This document shows, piece after piece, positions 14,039-24,438 of a DNA stretch of 64,000 nucleotides. Position 1 is the first letter of the stretch. The number at the start of each line of letters is the position of its first letter. The notes beneath the pieces are model-generated. The model had not been told where the DNA came from, made no database searches, and saw only the letters and a list, made by a program, of their open reading frames with translations. Origin of the DNA: Polynucleobacter sp. AM-7D1 (GTDB taxonomy: Bacteria; Pseudomonadota; Gammaproteobacteria; Burkholderiales; Burkholderiaceae); the NCBI RefSeq assembly GCF_018688455.1, contig NZ_CP061319.1, positions 1,054,001-1,118,000 of the forward strand, written 5' to 3'. The position numbers and the translations under genes were made by a program.

Positions 14039-15280
14039 TCAGTCGTCTAATCTTTTGAGCCACTGCACTGAGTGCTCGGGCTGATACTCTTGCTCATCTT
14101 CTTCATCATCAAGACTGTCAACATCATCATCTTGATCGAGATTGATCTGCTTGTCGTGCACGGCACGCTCTCGTACTCGGGTACGATCGACCACATCACC
14201 CGCTAACTGACCACAGGCAGCTGCAATATCATCACCACGGGTTTTACGCACTGTGGCTACCATGCCAGCGTCCAACAGAATGCTGGCAAAGGCGTGAACG
14301 CGCTGGGCTGGTGAACGCTTCAATCCAGACTCTGGGAATGGATTAAATGGAATAAGGTTGATCTTGCACTTGATGTTGGCTAATAAGCGTACCAACTCTT
14401 TTGCCTGAATATCAGAGTCATTCACGCCATCGAGCATGCAGTATTCAAAGGTTAAGAAATCCCTTGGGGCAAACGGCAAATACCGTTCGCACGCGGAAAG
14501 CAATTCTCTTAAAGGATATTTTTGATTGAGCGGCACTAGCTGATCGCGCAACTTGTCATTCGGAGCATGCAATGAGACTGCTAATGCCACTGGGCAATCC
14601 TGAGCCAAGCGATCAATCATTGGCACAACGCCAGAAGTCGAGACGGTTACACGACGACGCGACAAACCGTAGGCTCGGTCATCAAGCATCAAACGTAAAG
14701 CAGTGACGACGTTGTCGTAGTTCAGTAGCGGCTCACCCATACCCATCATGACCACATTGGAGATCACGCGACCGGTGTGTTCCCAGCCTGGGGTTGGGTA
14801 TTTTTCAATACGACGTACTGCATTCGGATCCGTGCGGAGTAAATGCTCTGCAAACCAGAGTTGACCAATGATTTCACCGGCGGTGAGATTGCGCGAGAAG
14901 CCTTGATGCCCGGTTGAGCAAAACCGGCAATTGACCGCACAACCAGCCTGAGATGAAATGCACAAGGTGCCACGATCATCTTCGGGAATAAATACAGACT
15001 CCACGGCATTACCGGCTCCAACATCGAGCAACCACTTGCGGGTGCCGTCAGCTGCATGCTCGTCTTTAATGACTGGTAGAGAAAGAACTTGCGCTTTATC
15101 GAGCAGGGTTGCTCTAAAGCTTTTTGCTAAATCGCTCATGTCGTTGATATCAGAAACACCGCGTTGGTGTATCCACTGCATGAGTTGCTTAGCCCTAAAG
15201 GGCTTTTCATTCAACCCCGCGACATACGCTGCCATTTGGTCAGCGTCAAAATCTAAGAGATTTACGCGCGGGGAGGTCAA
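14039..15280 (-). CDS. rlmN: dual-specificity rRNA/tRNA C2-adenine methyltransferase RlmN
   Basis: A radical-SAM enzyme methylating A2503 of 23S rRNA and A37 of some tRNAs. The cluster ligands C114, C118 and C121 (CAVNCRFC) are present, and the catalytic core continues through residue 360. The start is a TTG at 15280 with AGG a few bases upstream; no ATG lies before the conserved [12 protein letters not shown] segment. The last 35 residues form an unusually acidic tail ([16 protein letters not shown]) that is not part of the catalytic fold. Confidence 0.95.
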   Translation of the reverse strand: MTSPRVNLLDFDADQMAAYVAGLNEKPFRAKQLMQWIHQRGVSDINDMSDLAKSFRATLLDKAQVLSLPVIKDEHAADGTRKWLLDVGAGNAVESVFIPEDDRGTLCISSQAGCAVNCRFCSTGHQGFSRNLTAGEIIGQLWFAEHLLRTDPNAVRRIEKYPTPGWEHTGRVISNVVMMGMGEPLLNYDNVVTALRLMLDDRAYGLSRRRVTVSTSGVVPMIDRLAQDCPVALAVSLHAPNDKLRDQLVPLNQKYPLRELLSACERYLPFAPRDFLTFEYCMLDGVNDSDIQAKELVRLLANIKCKINLIPFNPFPESGLKRSPAQRVHAFASILLDAGMVATVRKTRGDDIAAACGQLAGDVVDRTRVRERAVHDKQINLDQDDDVDSLDDEEDEQEYQPEHSVQWLKRLDD

Positions 15281-15326
15281 TGCGCCTACTTATGTATTAA
15301 ATAGGTTGTTCGTTAGCAATCGTGAA

Positions 15327-15752
15327 TTAACGATTGAAAACGTTCATGCCAGCGAAGAAGAATGCAACTTCGACAGCAGCAGTTTCAGGAGCATCAGAGC
15401 CATGAACAGCGTTTGCATCAATGCTGTCAGCAAAGTCAGCGCGGATAGTGCCTTTGTCGGCCTTCTTAGGATCAGTAGCGCCCATCAAGTCACGGTTCTT
15501 AGCAATTGCGCCTTCGCCTTCCAATACCTGAATCATGACAGGACCAGAAATCATGAAGCTCACCAAATCTTTAAAGAAAGGACGGGCAGCATGCACAGCG
15601 TAGAACTGCTCAGCTTCAGCTTGTGACAAATGCGCCATTCTGGACGCAACAATCTTCAAACCAGCAGATTCGAAACGGTCGTAGATCTTGCCGATCACGT
15701 TTTTTGCTACAGCATCAGGTTTGATAATAGAAAGGGTGCGTTCGATAGCCAT
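15327..15752 (-). CDS. ndk: nucleoside diphosphate kinase
   Basis: Transfers the gamma phosphate of ATP to other nucleoside diphosphates through a phosphohistidine. The catalytic His117 lies in NAVHGSD, and [11 protein letters not shown] opens the ferredoxin-like fold. Starting at the ATG at 15752 (GGAG upstream) gives the standard 141 residues; the frame extends further upstream but without conserved sequence. It is the first gene of the minus-strand cluster that continues into rlmN and ispG. Confidence 0.97.
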   Translation of the reverse strand: MAIERTLSIIKPDAVAKNVIGKIYDRFESAGLKIVASRMAHLSQAEAEQFYAVHAARPFFKDLVSFMISGPVMIQVLEGEGAIAKNRDLMGATDPKKADKGTIRADFADSIDANAVHGSDAPETAAVEVAFFFAGMNVFNR

Positions 15753-15933
15753 GTAAAACTCCAATAGTGATTTCAAAGATTTTGCTGAAATTAGCGCCAA
15801 TTTGGACCCAGGGTGAACTTCTGCCCCATTTCCTACAACGCGCCAGGAATTCAGCGACCCCCGAATTATACATCGGCTGACCGTATTTACCCTGATCTGG
15901 GCGTAGCTAAGCTATTGAATTTACAGGGCATAA

Positions 15934-15962
15934 CCCTATGATTTGTAGTCTTTTTCATAGGG
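15934..15962. repeat. inverted repeat between ndk and the BI-1 gene
   Basis: Perfect 8-base arms CCCTATGA (15934-15941) and TCATAGGG (15955-15962) enclose a 13-base T-rich loop. It sits in the divergent intergenic region, just upstream of the likely promoter of the plus-strand gene. It could be an operator or a hairpin at the 5' side of a transcript; no function can be assigned. Confidence 0.5.
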
Positions 15963-15965
15963 GGC

Positions 15966-15992
15966 TTGAAATTACCCCATTTTGTCTATACT
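15966..15992 (+). promoter_or_regulatory. putative sigma-70 promoter of the BI-1 family gene
   Basis: TTGAAA at 15966-15971 and TATACT at 15987-15992 with a 15-base spacer, about 50 bases before the gene. The spacer is shorter than ideal. Identified by eye only. Confidence 0.4.
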
Positions 15993-16045
15993 TACTGTCA
16001 ACAGCCCCTGGTGGGCTCGTGTTTTAACTATGAAAAGGAGTCAAT

Positions 16046-16747
16046 ATGAGTGATCTTAACTCTTACGGCTTTGGGCAAACAGGCTCGATTAGCACCCCAC
16101 AAATACGCAACCGCGTACTTCGCAATACTTATGCCCTTTTGGCGCTCTCAATGATTCCAACTGTCATTGGCGCTTGGCTTGGCGTTGCCTTTGGACTCAA
16201 TTTTATGGCGAGTAACCCTTTTATGGGTTTCATCGTCTTTATGGCAATCGCTTTTGGTTTTTTCTGGGCTATTCAGAAGAATAAGGACAGCGGCTTAGGT
16301 GTTTTGTTGCTGCTAGGCTTCACTTTCTTTATGGGCATCATGATGTCCGGCTTGGTCGGTTACACACTCAACAGCTACAGTAATGGCGCTACCTTGATCA
16401 TGTTGGCCTTTGGCGGTACTGCGGCAATTTTTGCTGTGATGGCCTCAATTGCTACTGTGAGCAAGAGCGACTTCTCAGGCATGGGTAAATGGTTGATGGT
16501 AGGCGTACTGCTCTTGATCGTGGCTTCATTAGCCAACATCTGGTTACAGTTACCAGCCTTGATGTTGACTGTGATGGTCCTAGCTATCGCAATCTTCTCA
16601 GCCTTTATCTTGGTTGACGTGCAGCGCATTATCAACGGCGGTGAAACCAACTATGTAATGGCTACTTTGGCTATTTACCTGGATGTGTACAACGTCTTCA
16701 CCAACTTGCTCGCACTCTTGGGCATTATGGGCGGCGACAGAGACTAA
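16046..16747 (+). CDS. Bax inhibitor-1 family membrane protein (YbhL/YccA type)
   Basis: An integral inner-membrane protein of 233 residues with about seven hydrophobic helices, beginning near residue 28. The BI-1/LFG family segment EGxx is not obvious, but the overall pattern, the DVQRIINGG segment near residue 193 and the C-terminal YLDVYNVFTNLLALLG are typical of bacterial YccA/YbhL proteins. In E. coli YccA interacts with FtsH, and FtsH modulators HflK and HflC are encoded in this window; a link is only suggestive. The ATG has a good AAGGAG upstream. A strong hairpin terminator follows. Confidence 0.9.
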   Translation: MSDLNSYGFGQTGSISTPQIRNRVLRNTYALLALSMIPTVIGAWLGVAFGLNFMASNPFMGFIVFMAIAFGFFWAIQKNKDSGLGVLLLLGFTFFMGIMMSGLVGYTLNSYSNGATLIMLAFGGTAAIFAVMASIATVSKSDFSGMGKWLMVGVLLLIVASLANIWLQLPALMLTVMVLAIAIFSAFILVDVQRIINGGETNYVMATLAIYLDVYNVFTNLLALLGIMGGDRD

Positions 16748-16770
16748 GAAATGAGTTTTAAGTTTTAATA

Positions 16771-16796
16771 AAAAAGGCACCTGCGGGTGCCTTTTT
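16771..16796. terminator. bidirectional rho-independent terminator
   Basis: Stem GGCACC (16776-16781) and GGTGCC (16786-16791) with loop TGCG, flanked by five A on the left and five T on the right. It can end transcription from the plus-strand BI-1 gene and from rlmD, which converges on the minus strand. Confidence 0.9.
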
Positions 16797-16843
16797 CTTT
16801 GCTTCAATATTTTGAGCAACTGATCTTTTAAAGTAAAGAATTG

Positions 16844-18271
16844 CTAGAGTCTTTCAAACACTGCCATTGACTCTACATGGGAGGTGTGGGGGAACATATT
16901 AACGATCCCCGCACTCTTAAGAACATAGCCCGCCTGATGACACAGGATATCGGCATCTCTCGCTAGCGTCTTTGGATTGCAGGACACATACACAATGCGT
17001 TGTGGCGGTAGATCACTGCCTTGCTCATGGAGTTGGGCTAAGGCCTGACAGATTTCCATGGCGCCCTCTCGTGGGGGATCCATCAACCAACGCTCAGCTT
17101 TGCCCCATGAAGCGATTGTCTCTGTGCTCACTTCAAACAAATTGCTTTGCATAAAACTGGCTTTATCTGCGAGCTGGTTATGCTCTGCATTGGCTTTGGC
17201 TCTGGTAGTAAGACTTTCTAAACCCTCAATACCCAGAACTTTGCTTGCCCTTCTTGCCAGCGGTAGCGTGAAATTACCAATGCCACAGAACAAATCAAGC
17301 ACACGATCACTTGCGTGAACCTCTAGGAGGCGAATCGCCCTACTCACCAAGGCACGATTCATCATATGGTTCACTTGCGTGAAATCAGCCGGCTTAAATG
17401 GCATCTCGATTTCGAACTCAGGTAAACGGTAGCAAAGCTTGCCTGTTAGGGGGTAGAAAGGTGCAACGGTTTCTATACCTTTGGGTTGCAACCATATCCA
17501 AACTTGATGCTTATCTGCAAAATCTCGGAGCAACTCTTCGTCGGCTGGCGTTAGTGGCAAGAGATTTCTGAAGACCAATGCCGTGACTGGCTTTAATTTT
17601 TTAGGGTCTTCTGAATTGAGGTCCTCAGGCTCACCTACCGCGATTTCAATTTGCGGCATACGATCGACGATGGAAAGAGCCATGACCAATTTGCGCATCT
17701 CGGGCAGCAGATCAGAAACATGCTTTGGCAAAATCTCACAAGCAGTCATATCCGCGACATAGCCACTCTTGCCCTCATGAAATCCAATCAACACCGTGCC
17801 TTTTTTGATAGACCGATTGACTGCGCTCAAACGTGCGCGATGACGATATTCCCAAGCAGGGCCACCCATTGGACGAAGGATTTCTTCAGGGGCGACTTTT
17901 GCGATGTGCTTTAGATCATCCTCAAGAACGCGCTGTTTCATGGCCACTTGAGCCCGAATATCTAAGTGCTGCATGGTGCAGCCACCGCAAACACCAAAGG
18001 CTTTGCATTTAGGTTCCGCTCTGAATACGGCTGGCTTGAGGATATCGAGTACTTTGGCTTTACTAAAGCGGGCTTTGTCTTGTGTCACAACATAGGTGAC
18101 TAGCTCAGTGGGTAGCGCCCCTTTGATAAAAATGACTTTACCGCTTTGACCTTCAGCCGCCTCTTCCTCATTAGGCGCTAAACGCGCAATGCCTTGTGCA
18201 TCGAGATCAAGGGAATCTACTCGTACCGGCTCAGTCACAACAATGTGAACTGGCTTTTCTCCTCTACGCAT
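16844..18271 (-). CDS. rlmD: 23S rRNA m5U1939 methyltransferase RlmD
   Basis: A SAM-dependent RNA uridine methyltransferase. It has an N-terminal TRAM domain, a [4Fe-4S] site formed by the cysteines in PKCKAFGVCGGCTMQH, SAM motif LDLFCGIGNFTLPLAR, and the catalytic cysteine in YVSCNPKTLARD. The ATG at 18271 overlaps the upstream exonuclease stop by 8 bases and gives 475 residues; the frame also reaches an ATG at 18313, but that would overlap by 50 bases. It converges on the BI-1 gene across the shared terminator. Confidence 0.93.
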   Translation of the reverse strand: MRRGEKPVHIVVTEPVRVDSLDLDAQGIARLAPNEEEAAEGQSGKVIFIKGALPTELVTYVVTQDKARFSKAKVLDILKPAVFRAEPKCKAFGVCGGCTMQHLDIRAQVAMKQRVLEDDLKHIAKVAPEEILRPMGGPAWEYRHRARLSAVNRSIKKGTVLIGFHEGKSGYVADMTACEILPKHVSDLLPEMRKLVMALSIVDRMPQIEIAVGEPEDLNSEDPKKLKPVTALVFRNLLPLTPADEELLRDFADKHQVWIWLQPKGIETVAPFYPLTGKLCYRLPEFEIEMPFKPADFTQVNHMMNRALVSRAIRLLEVHASDRVLDLFCGIGNFTLPLARRASKVLGIEGLESLTTRAKANAEHNQLADKASFMQSNLFEVSTETIASWGKAERWLMDPPREGAMEICQALAQLHEQGSDLPPQRIVYVSCNPKTLARDADILCHQAGYVLKSAGIVNMFPHTSHVESMAVFERL

Positions 18272-19085
18272 CGGGAGCAAAATCCTGGAGATATTCTTGC
18301 CACTGCTCGCCATGCGGCTCTTGAGATTCTTTTTCTAAGTAGGATTTTACGAAAGTGATTTCTTCTTTGTATTCTTCTAATGAGAAGCCGCCACGCATCA
18401 ACTGAAAGCGGCAGTACATCAGATAAGTATTGACCACATCGGTTTCGCAATAGCGACGAATCTCGTCAATTCTGCCTTCTTGATAAGCAGGCCAAACTTG
18501 ACTGCCATCCATTTCCATCTTACCGGGGAAGCCACAGAGTTTTGCCAGACCATCTAAAGGAGCATTGGCGCGACCATTAAATTTAGCCAAGAGATCCATC
18601 AAGTCCAGATGACGCATGTGATAACGACTGATGTAGTTGTTCCACTTAAATTCACGGCTATCGTTTTCTTGGCTCTCGCCCATTTCCCAATAGCGTGGTG
18701 CTTGCACATGATTTGCTAGTGCACGGTAGTGCAGTACTGGCAGATCAAAACCACTGCCATTCCAGGAAACCAACTGCGGGGTATATTTCTCTACTAACTC
18801 AAAGAAGGTCTGTATCAATACCTTCTCATCATCTTGCGCTGTGCCTAAGGTACCAACTTTAATTTGGGGCGAGCCATCTTTTGTTGTTCTGCGAATAACG
18901 CAGGAAATAGCACAAATGCGTTGAAGATATAGCGGCAGAAACTCACTACCGGTTTTCTCGGCCCGCTCTGCCATTGCTTTGGCAGCAACCTCGCTATCCG
19001 AGAGTGCATCCGGATAGTCATTAAGACGACGTAATCCTGCTACATCAGGAATAGTTTCAATATCGAAAACGAGAACTGTTGCCAT
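18264..19085 (-). CDS. predicted 3'-5' exonuclease, PolB-like
   Basis: A DEDD-superfamily exonuclease of the PolB exonuclease-like family. The first acidic motif is in VLVFDIETIPD (residues 5-15), a middle motif in WNGSGFDLPVL, and a late motif in YCETDVVNTYLMY. At 273 residues it is a stand-alone exonuclease domain with no polymerase. The substrate and biological role of this family are not known to me. It is translationally coupled to rlmD by an 8-base overlap. Confidence 0.85.
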   Translation of the reverse strand: MATVLVFDIETIPDVAGLRRLNDYPDALSDSEVAAKAMAERAEKTGSEFLPLYLQRICAISCVIRRTTKDGSPQIKVGTLGTAQDDEKVLIQTFFELVEKYTPQLVSWNGSGFDLPVLHYRALANHVQAPRYWEMGESQENDSREFKWNNYISRYHMRHLDLMDLLAKFNGRANAPLDGLAKLCGFPGKMEMDGSQVWPAYQEGRIDEIRRYCETDVVNTYLMYCRFQLMRGGFSLEEYKEEITFVKSYLEKESQEPHGEQWQEYLQDFAPDA

Positions 19086-19116
19086 ACTTAAATCGCTAGC
19101 AATTTGTCGAGAGCAA

Positions 19117-19887
19117 TTACTGCAAGTATGGCGTGGGGTTTACTGGCTTGCCATTCACACGTAATTCAAAGTGGAGTTTTACTGAATTTGTATCAGTGTC
19201 ACCCATCTCAGCAATCTTCTGATCTTTTTTCACTGTATCACCCTCTTTTACTGAAAGCGTACGGTTATGAGCATAGGCTGTGAGATACGTATTGTCGTGC
19301 TTAATAATGATTAGGTTGCCATAGCCACGTAAACTATTGCCGGCATAGACCACCTTGCCATCGGATGCTGCGGTAATGGGTTCACCTAACTTACCAGCGA
19401 TATCAATCCCTTTTGTCTTTTCACTAAATTCTTCAGTGACCTTGCCTTTAGCTGGCCATGACAAACGAATCCCTGGCTCTGCAACGATTTCTTTGGGGGC
19501 TTCTTTAGCAGTATCGATCTTTGGCGCATCTGCTTTCGGAGTATCACTAGGTGTTTTTGGAATTGGCTTAACAGTTAATTTGCTGCTAGCTGGAGGTCTC
19601 ACCAAAATCAGATCACCCACTTCAATTAAGTTTGGGTTCGATAAATTATTCCACTGCGCTAAATCGCGTGGAGATTGACCGTTGTCCAATGCAATTCGTG
19701 CCAAGGTATCACCACGCTTAACGCGATAGTAGCCCGGAGGAGTAGGTTCACTACCGCCACCGCTTCGATCAACCACATTTGCTGGCTTAGCCCTAGGTGT
19801 GGTCGAGCAACCAACATTGAATGCCAAAGATGCGATTGCCAGAAGTAATAGAAGATATCTAAACATGGGATTTATTGGGGTTTTCAT
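19117..19887 (-). CDS. NlpD-like lipoprotein, LysM and degenerate M23 domain
   Basis: A lipoprotein (signal with lipobox VGCS near residue 28) with a LysM peptidoglycan-binding domain ([17 protein letters not shown], near 53-97) and a C-terminal LytM/M23 domain (about 160-256). Active M23 enzymes need HxxxD and HxH zinc ligands. Here the first histidine is missing (TKGIDIAGK) and the last motif reads KLHFEL. It is therefore probably a non-catalytic activator of an amidase, as NlpD is. The pcm-nlpD neighbourhood is conserved in proteobacteria. It overlaps pcm by 4 bases. Confidence 0.9.
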   Translation of the reverse strand: MKTPINPMFRYLLLLLAIASLAFNVGCSTTPRAKPANVVDRSGGGSEPTPPGYYRVKRGDTLARIALDNGQSPRDLAQWNNLSNPNLIEVGDLILVRPPASSKLTVKPIPKTPSDTPKADAPKIDTAKEAPKEIVAEPGIRLSWPAKGKVTEEFSEKTKGIDIAGKLGEPITAASDGKVVYAGNSLRGYGNLIIIKHDNTYLTAYAHNRTLSVKEGDTVKKDQKIAEMGDTDTNSVKLHFELRVNGKPVNPTPYLQ

Positions 19888-20540
19888 ACTACCCCTGATT
19901 GTAAGGGGACAAAAAAGACCTCGTCTAGAACGGTTCTTTGATAGCGCTGGGAGCTCATCCGCTCGACCATAATCAATTGTTGCTCTTTCTCATTCTTAGC
20001 AACTGGGGCCACAAGGCGGCCACCAATAGCCAATTGATCCAACAAGGCATCCGGAATACCCAATCCAGCGGCTGCCAAAATAATTCCATCAAATGGGGCC
20101 GCTTGGGGCAGACCTAAGATACCGTCCCCATAGATTAAGCGCAGGTTTTTAATCCGAAATGGACGCAGCTTCTCTCTAGCCATGTCATGCAAAGGACGAA
20201 TGCGCTCAATTGAATACACCTCATCAGACAACAAACTCAGTACCGCAGCTTGATATCCGCAACCAGTGCCGATTTCTAATACTTTGCCCAACTGCTGCTT
20301 GGGCTTATGCAAAAGCTCAATCATGCGCGCCACTACCGATGGCTTTGAAATCGTCTGTGAATGACCGATAGGCAAAGCAGTATCTTCGTAGGCCTGAGGA
20401 TGCATGCCTGCATCCATAAAAGCATGACGGGGAACGGTAGCAATCGCTTCTAATGTTTTGCCGTGCTTAACCCCGGCCGCGAGCACCTTCGCAGCCAAGG
20501 CCTGCCGGTGACCGGCATTACGTTCAGCAGCTGGCCTCAA
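19884..20540 (-). CDS. pcm: protein-L-isoaspartate O-methyltransferase
   Basis: Methylates isoaspartyl residues of damaged proteins to start their repair. The SAM-binding motif [16 protein letters not shown] and the family segment [23 protein letters not shown] are present. The frame runs back to 20624, deep inside surE. I prefer the TTG at 20540, which overlaps the surE stop as TTGA and gives 218 residues, the usual size. The order surE-pcm-nlpD is conserved. Confidence 0.92.
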   Translation of the reverse strand: MRPAAERNAGHRQALAAKVLAAGVKHGKTLEAIATVPRHAFMDAGMHPQAYEDTALPIGHSQTISKPSVVARMIELLHKPKQQLGKVLEIGTGCGYQAAVLSLLSDEVYSIERIRPLHDMAREKLRPFRIKNLRLIYGDGILGLPQAAPFDGIILAAAGLGIPDALLDQLAIGGRLVAPVAKNEKEQQLIMVERMSSQRYQRTVLDEVFFVPLQSGVV

Positions 20541-21331
20541 CCGCGGGTCCAGCCATTGGCACGCATCGCAGCTAAACGTGCATGATGGGTTAAATCCAAC
20601 TGCATAGGTGTGATCGAGATACACCCCTCAGCAATTGCATGAAAGTCGGTACCTTCAGAACTGTCTTTTGCATGCCCAGCAGCACCAATCCAGTAAATAT
20701 CATCACCACGCGGGCTCTTTTGAAGTACCACGGGTTGTGAGTGATGGCGATTGCCCAAGCGGGTGACCCGCCAACGATTGAGATCAGCATAGGGACGATT
20801 TGGAATGTTCACGTTCAGCAAGGTAGCTGCACCATCGGCGTGCGTCAACTGAGATGCCAACATTTGCGCGACGATATCGTGCGCAGCTTTGGCAGCATCA
20901 TCAATCCGGTTCCAACCTTTATCAATCTGTGAGAAAGCAATGCCGGGGACGCCAAACATGACACCTTCAATTGCGGCAGCAACAGTACCTGAGTACAGGG
21001 TATCTTCACCCATGTTCTCGCCTTGATTAATACCGGAGACGACGAGATCCGGTTTTTCATCTAAGAATCCGGTCATGGCAATATGCACGCAATCGGTTGG
21101 CGTGCCATTAATAAATAGGAAGCCATCACGCTCACCACCAGCTACTCGATGAATCGATAGTGGCCGTGATAGCGTTAAAGAGTTAGATGCGCCACTATGA
21201 TTTTGTTCGGGAGCAATCACGGTGACTCGTCCCAATGGGCGAATGGCATTCACTAGAGCCAAAAGGCCGGGAGCAAGATAGCCATCATCATTCGAAATCA
21301 GAATATGTGGCTGCTTTGTGCTTTCACTCAT
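20537..21331 (-). CDS. surE: 5'/3'-nucleotidase SurE
   Basis: A stationary-phase survival phosphatase acting on nucleoside monophosphates. The metal-binding N-terminus [13 protein letters not shown] and the segments [11 protein letters not shown] and [23 protein letters not shown] are diagnostic. The ATG at 21331 is preferred over an upstream TTG at 21340. It is the first gene of a surE-pcm-nlpD run with overlapping stops and starts. Confidence 0.96.
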   Translation of the reverse strand: MSESTKQPHILISNDDGYLAPGLLALVNAIRPLGRVTVIAPEQNHSGASNSLTLSRPLSIHRVAGGERDGFLFINGTPTDCVHIAMTGFLDEKPDLVVSGINQGENMGEDTLYSGTVAAAIEGVMFGVPGIAFSQIDKGWNRIDDAAKAAHDIVAQMLASQLTHADGAATLLNVNIPNRPYADLNRWRVTRLGNRHHSQPVVLQKSPRGDDIYWIGAAGHAKDSSEGTDFHAIAEGCISITPMQLDLTHHARLAAMRANGWTRG

Positions 21332-21356
21332 TAATATCAATACTTTCTATGTAGCC

Positions 21357-24300
21357 TTAGGCCTTTGCCATCTGGCTTAGCGCTCGACCTCTGAACCACC
21401 CATATATTACTGGTAATACCAAGAGGGTCAAAATAGTGGTCGTCACCATACCCCCCACAATTACTAGGGCTAAGGGGCGTTGGGCCTCTGAGCCAATCGA
21501 ATGGGATAAAGCGGCAGGCAATAGCCCCAGACCTGAAAGTGCCGCAGTCATCAGTACTGGGCGAACTCGTAAGGAAGCGCCCTCCACCATGGCATCTTTC
21601 ATTGCGTGATGCTCGGTAGCTGCCGTCTTATTGATGAAGGAGATCAAAATCACCCCATCCTGAATCGCAATACCAAATAAGGATAGGAAGCCAAAGAAGG
21701 CAGAAATACTCAGAGTCTCGCCAGCAAGATGCAAGGCGATTACACCGCCGATTGCCGCAAATGGTACGTTAATCATCACAATGACTGCATCACGGAAATT
21801 ACCAAAAGCACTAACCAGTAATAAGAAAATACCCAGCAAGGCCAAGGGTACGATCAGCATGAGCTTCTTCTGCGCTTGCTTCATCTGATTAAATTGACCG
21901 TCCCAGCTAATGGAGTAGTTTGGCGGCAAGGTGATATTTTTCTCGACTAGAAATTGAGCATCTTCAACAGCGCTACCTAAGTCACGATTACGCACGCTGA
22001 ACTTAATGGCAATGTAGCGCTTACCAGCCTCGCGATAGATAAAAAATGGTCCATCAGACAACTGGACAGTGGCAACCATCGACAAGGGAATTGCTGCACC
22101 ATTAGGAGAATCCACCAATAAGCGACTGATATCAGCCACATCGTTACGGCTTCCCTCGCTCAAACGAATCGCAACCCCAAAGGTTTTCTCATCCTCCAGT
22201 AAGTTGGTGACTGCAGCACCACCAATAGCATTACTAACTAGGGTCTGAATATCATTGACATTGATGCCATAGCGAGCAGCCCGCTCTCGATCAATCTGAA
22301 TATTCAAAGTAGGCTGACCTAACTCTTTCAAAATGCCTTCATCTGCTACACCACGAACTTTTTTAAGTTGGGCAATGACTTCATGAGCTTTTTGATCGAG
22401 AACCTCAAGGTCTGTGCCGTAAATTTTGATTGAGTTCTCACCCTTGACGCCAGATAAAGCCTCATTCACGTTATCTTGAATATATTGAGAGAAGCTATAA
22501 GTAATTCCTGGAATCTTATTGAGTTCAACCTCAAGATTGGCAATCAACTCTTTCTTGCCAGAACCACTTGGCATCTTATCCGGGCTCTTGAGATAGAGGC
22601 CGTATTCTTGATTAAATACGCCCGTAGAATCGGTACCATCATCTGGACGACCAATCTGAGCGGCTACTTTTTCAATTTCAGGCTGCTTTAAGAATGTCTC
22701 ACGCAACTGATTGGCTACCTTCACCGAGTAATCTAAATCCACCGTATTGGGTAAAGTGACTCGTAGCCAAATATTATTTTCTTCAAGAGTTGGCAAAAAG
22801 GCTGTCCCCAAACGCGTGACACTTAACAAGGTTAAGCCCAATACAAAGACCGCCACTGAAACGACAGTTAAAGGACGATCCATCCATCTTCTGAGCAATG
22901 GTTTGTAAGCACTCAGAAGTCTTGTAATAAATCCCGGTGGTTTGTGCTGCAGGTTTTCACCAAACACCAATGAGATCATGGCTGGCAAGAATGTCAGACT
23001 TAAGATCATTGCCGCGATCAAGGCAAAGCCCATCGTAAACGCCATTGGCTTAAAGATGATCCCTTCGACACCACCCATAAAGAACAATGGGGAGTAGGCA
23101 ACAATAATGATGCCAGTGGAATAAATCATGGCGCGTTGCACTTCACTTGTTGCCAGAATGATGCTTTGATTCAGTCGCTTACCACCCTCCTCTAGATGGC
23201 GCATGACGTTCTCGGTCAGGATCACCGCAGAATCTACGATGACACCGAAGTCAATCGCACCTAAAGAAATCAGGTTTGCTGGAACACTCCATAAATGCAT
23301 CTGAATAAAAGATACACACAGCGCCAAGGGAATGACTGCAGCTACTACAGCCGCCGCACGTAAATTACCCAAGAAGAAAAACAATACTGCCAGAACTAAA
23401 GAGATACCAAAAAATAGTGTGTGCTTCACTGTTCCAATCGTGATATCCAGTAAAACTTGGCGATCATAGAATGGCACTACTTCAATACCAGGTGGCAAAA
23501 TTTGCTTATTAATATTCTCGACAGTGTTGCGCACTCGCGCTAGAACTTCGGTGGCATTCTCGCCACGACGTAGGTAAACGATGCCTTCAACAGAATCTGG
23601 GTTGTCATTAAACTGGAACATCCCTAAACGAGGGGCGTTACCAATTTCGACACGCGCCACATCACCAATCCGAATTGGTACCCCGTTGTGAATGGAGACA
23701 ACTACCCGCTTAATGTCATCGATACTTTTTAAAAGCCCCACTCCACGCACTACAAACTGCTGCTCACCGCTAGGCAGTAGTCCGCCACCGGTATTGCTAT
23801 TCGCATTGGTTAATGCGGTAATCAATTCATTAACAGTGATGCCCTTCGATTGCAAACTTTCTGGACTAACAATCACTTGATATTGGCGAACCTTGCCGCC
23901 AAATGAAGAAACATCCGCAACACCGGGTGTTTGCTTTAGCTCTTTATAAATCTCGTAATTCTGCAGTGTCTTGAGATGGGACGATGAGGCGTAATCAGAC
24001 TTCACCTCATAGCGCATGATCTCACCAGTCGCATCGGAGTCCGGGCTAACGCTAGAAGTGACCCCATCTGGAAAGTTCACATTAGACAAGCTGCTCATAA
24101 AACGTTGACGCGCTTGAAATGGGTCTGTCGTATCGTTGAATTTCAGAGTAACAACAGATAGGCCAAATAAAGACACTGAGCGGAAAGCCTGGAGACCAGG
24201 AATACCTGCCAAAGCATTTTCTACCGGAATGGTTACCTGCTGCTCTACCTCGGTCGTGCTTCGGCCAGGCCATTGAGAAATCGCCTGAATCGTTAATGGC

Positions 24301-24434
24301 GCTACACCCGGGTATGGCTGTATTGGCAACTTAGAAAGGCTGTACATCCCCAAACCGAGAAGCACAATTGAACCAACGATGACAAGCACCCGTTTTTCAA
24401 GTACACCTCGAATGAAAGAAGTAAAGGCGCTCAC
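21357..24434 (-). CDS. heavy-metal efflux RND pump, CzcA type
   Basis: The inner-membrane proton-driven pump of a tripartite metal exporter. It has 1025 residues with the RND pattern of 12 membrane helices and two large periplasmic loops. The helix-4 segment DFGVIVDSAVILTENV carries the acidic residues of the proton relay and resembles the divalent-cation (Co/Zn/Cd) subclass more than the CusA copper/silver subclass; that reading is inference. It lies directly downstream of its adaptor and outer-membrane partner genes on the same strand, forming a CBA-type operon. Confidence 0.93.
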   Translation of the reverse strand: MSAFTSFIRGVLEKRVLVIVGSIVLLGLGMYSLSKLPIQPYPGVAPLTIQAISQWPGRSTTEVEQQVTIPVENALAGIPGLQAFRSVSLFGLSVVTLKFNDTTDPFQARQRFMSSLSNVNFPDGVTSSVSPDSDATGEIMRYEVKSDYASSSHLKTLQNYEIYKELKQTPGVADVSSFGGKVRQYQVIVSPESLQSKGITVNELITALTNANSNTGGGLLPSGEQQFVVRGVGLLKSIDDIKRVVVSIHNGVPIRIGDVARVEIGNAPRLGMFQFNDNPDSVEGIVYLRRGENATEVLARVRNTVENINKQILPPGIEVVPFYDRQVLLDITIGTVKHTLFFGISLVLAVLFFFLGNLRAAAVVAAVIPLALCVSFIQMHLWSVPANLISLGAIDFGVIVDSAVILTENVMRHLEEGGKRLNQSIILATSEVQRAMIYSTGIIIVAYSPLFFMGGVEGIIFKPMAFTMGFALIAAMILSLTFLPAMISLVFGENLQHKPPGFITRLLSAYKPLLRRWMDRPLTVVSVAVFVLGLTLLSVTRLGTAFLPTLEENNIWLRVTLPNTVDLDYSVKVANQLRETFLKQPEIEKVAAQIGRPDDGTDSTGVFNQEYGLYLKSPDKMPSGSGKKELIANLEVELNKIPGITYSFSQYIQDNVNEALSGVKGENSIKIYGTDLEVLDQKAHEVIAQLKKVRGVADEGILKELGQPTLNIQIDRERAARYGINVNDIQTLVSNAIGGAAVTNLLEDEKTFGVAIRLSEGSRNDVADISRLLVDSPNGAAIPLSMVATVQLSDGPFFIYREAGKRYIAIKFSVRNRDLGSAVEDAQFLVEKNITLPPNYSISWDGQFNQMKQAQKKLMLIVPLALLGIFLLLVSAFGNFRDAVIVMINVPFAAIGGVIALHLAGETLSISAFFGFLSLFGIAIQDGVILISFINKTAATEHHAMKDAMVEGASLRVRPVLMTAALSGLGLLPAALSHSIGSEAQRPLALVIVGGMVTTTILTLLVLPVIYGWFRGRALSQMAKA

Positions 24435-24438
24435 TTAA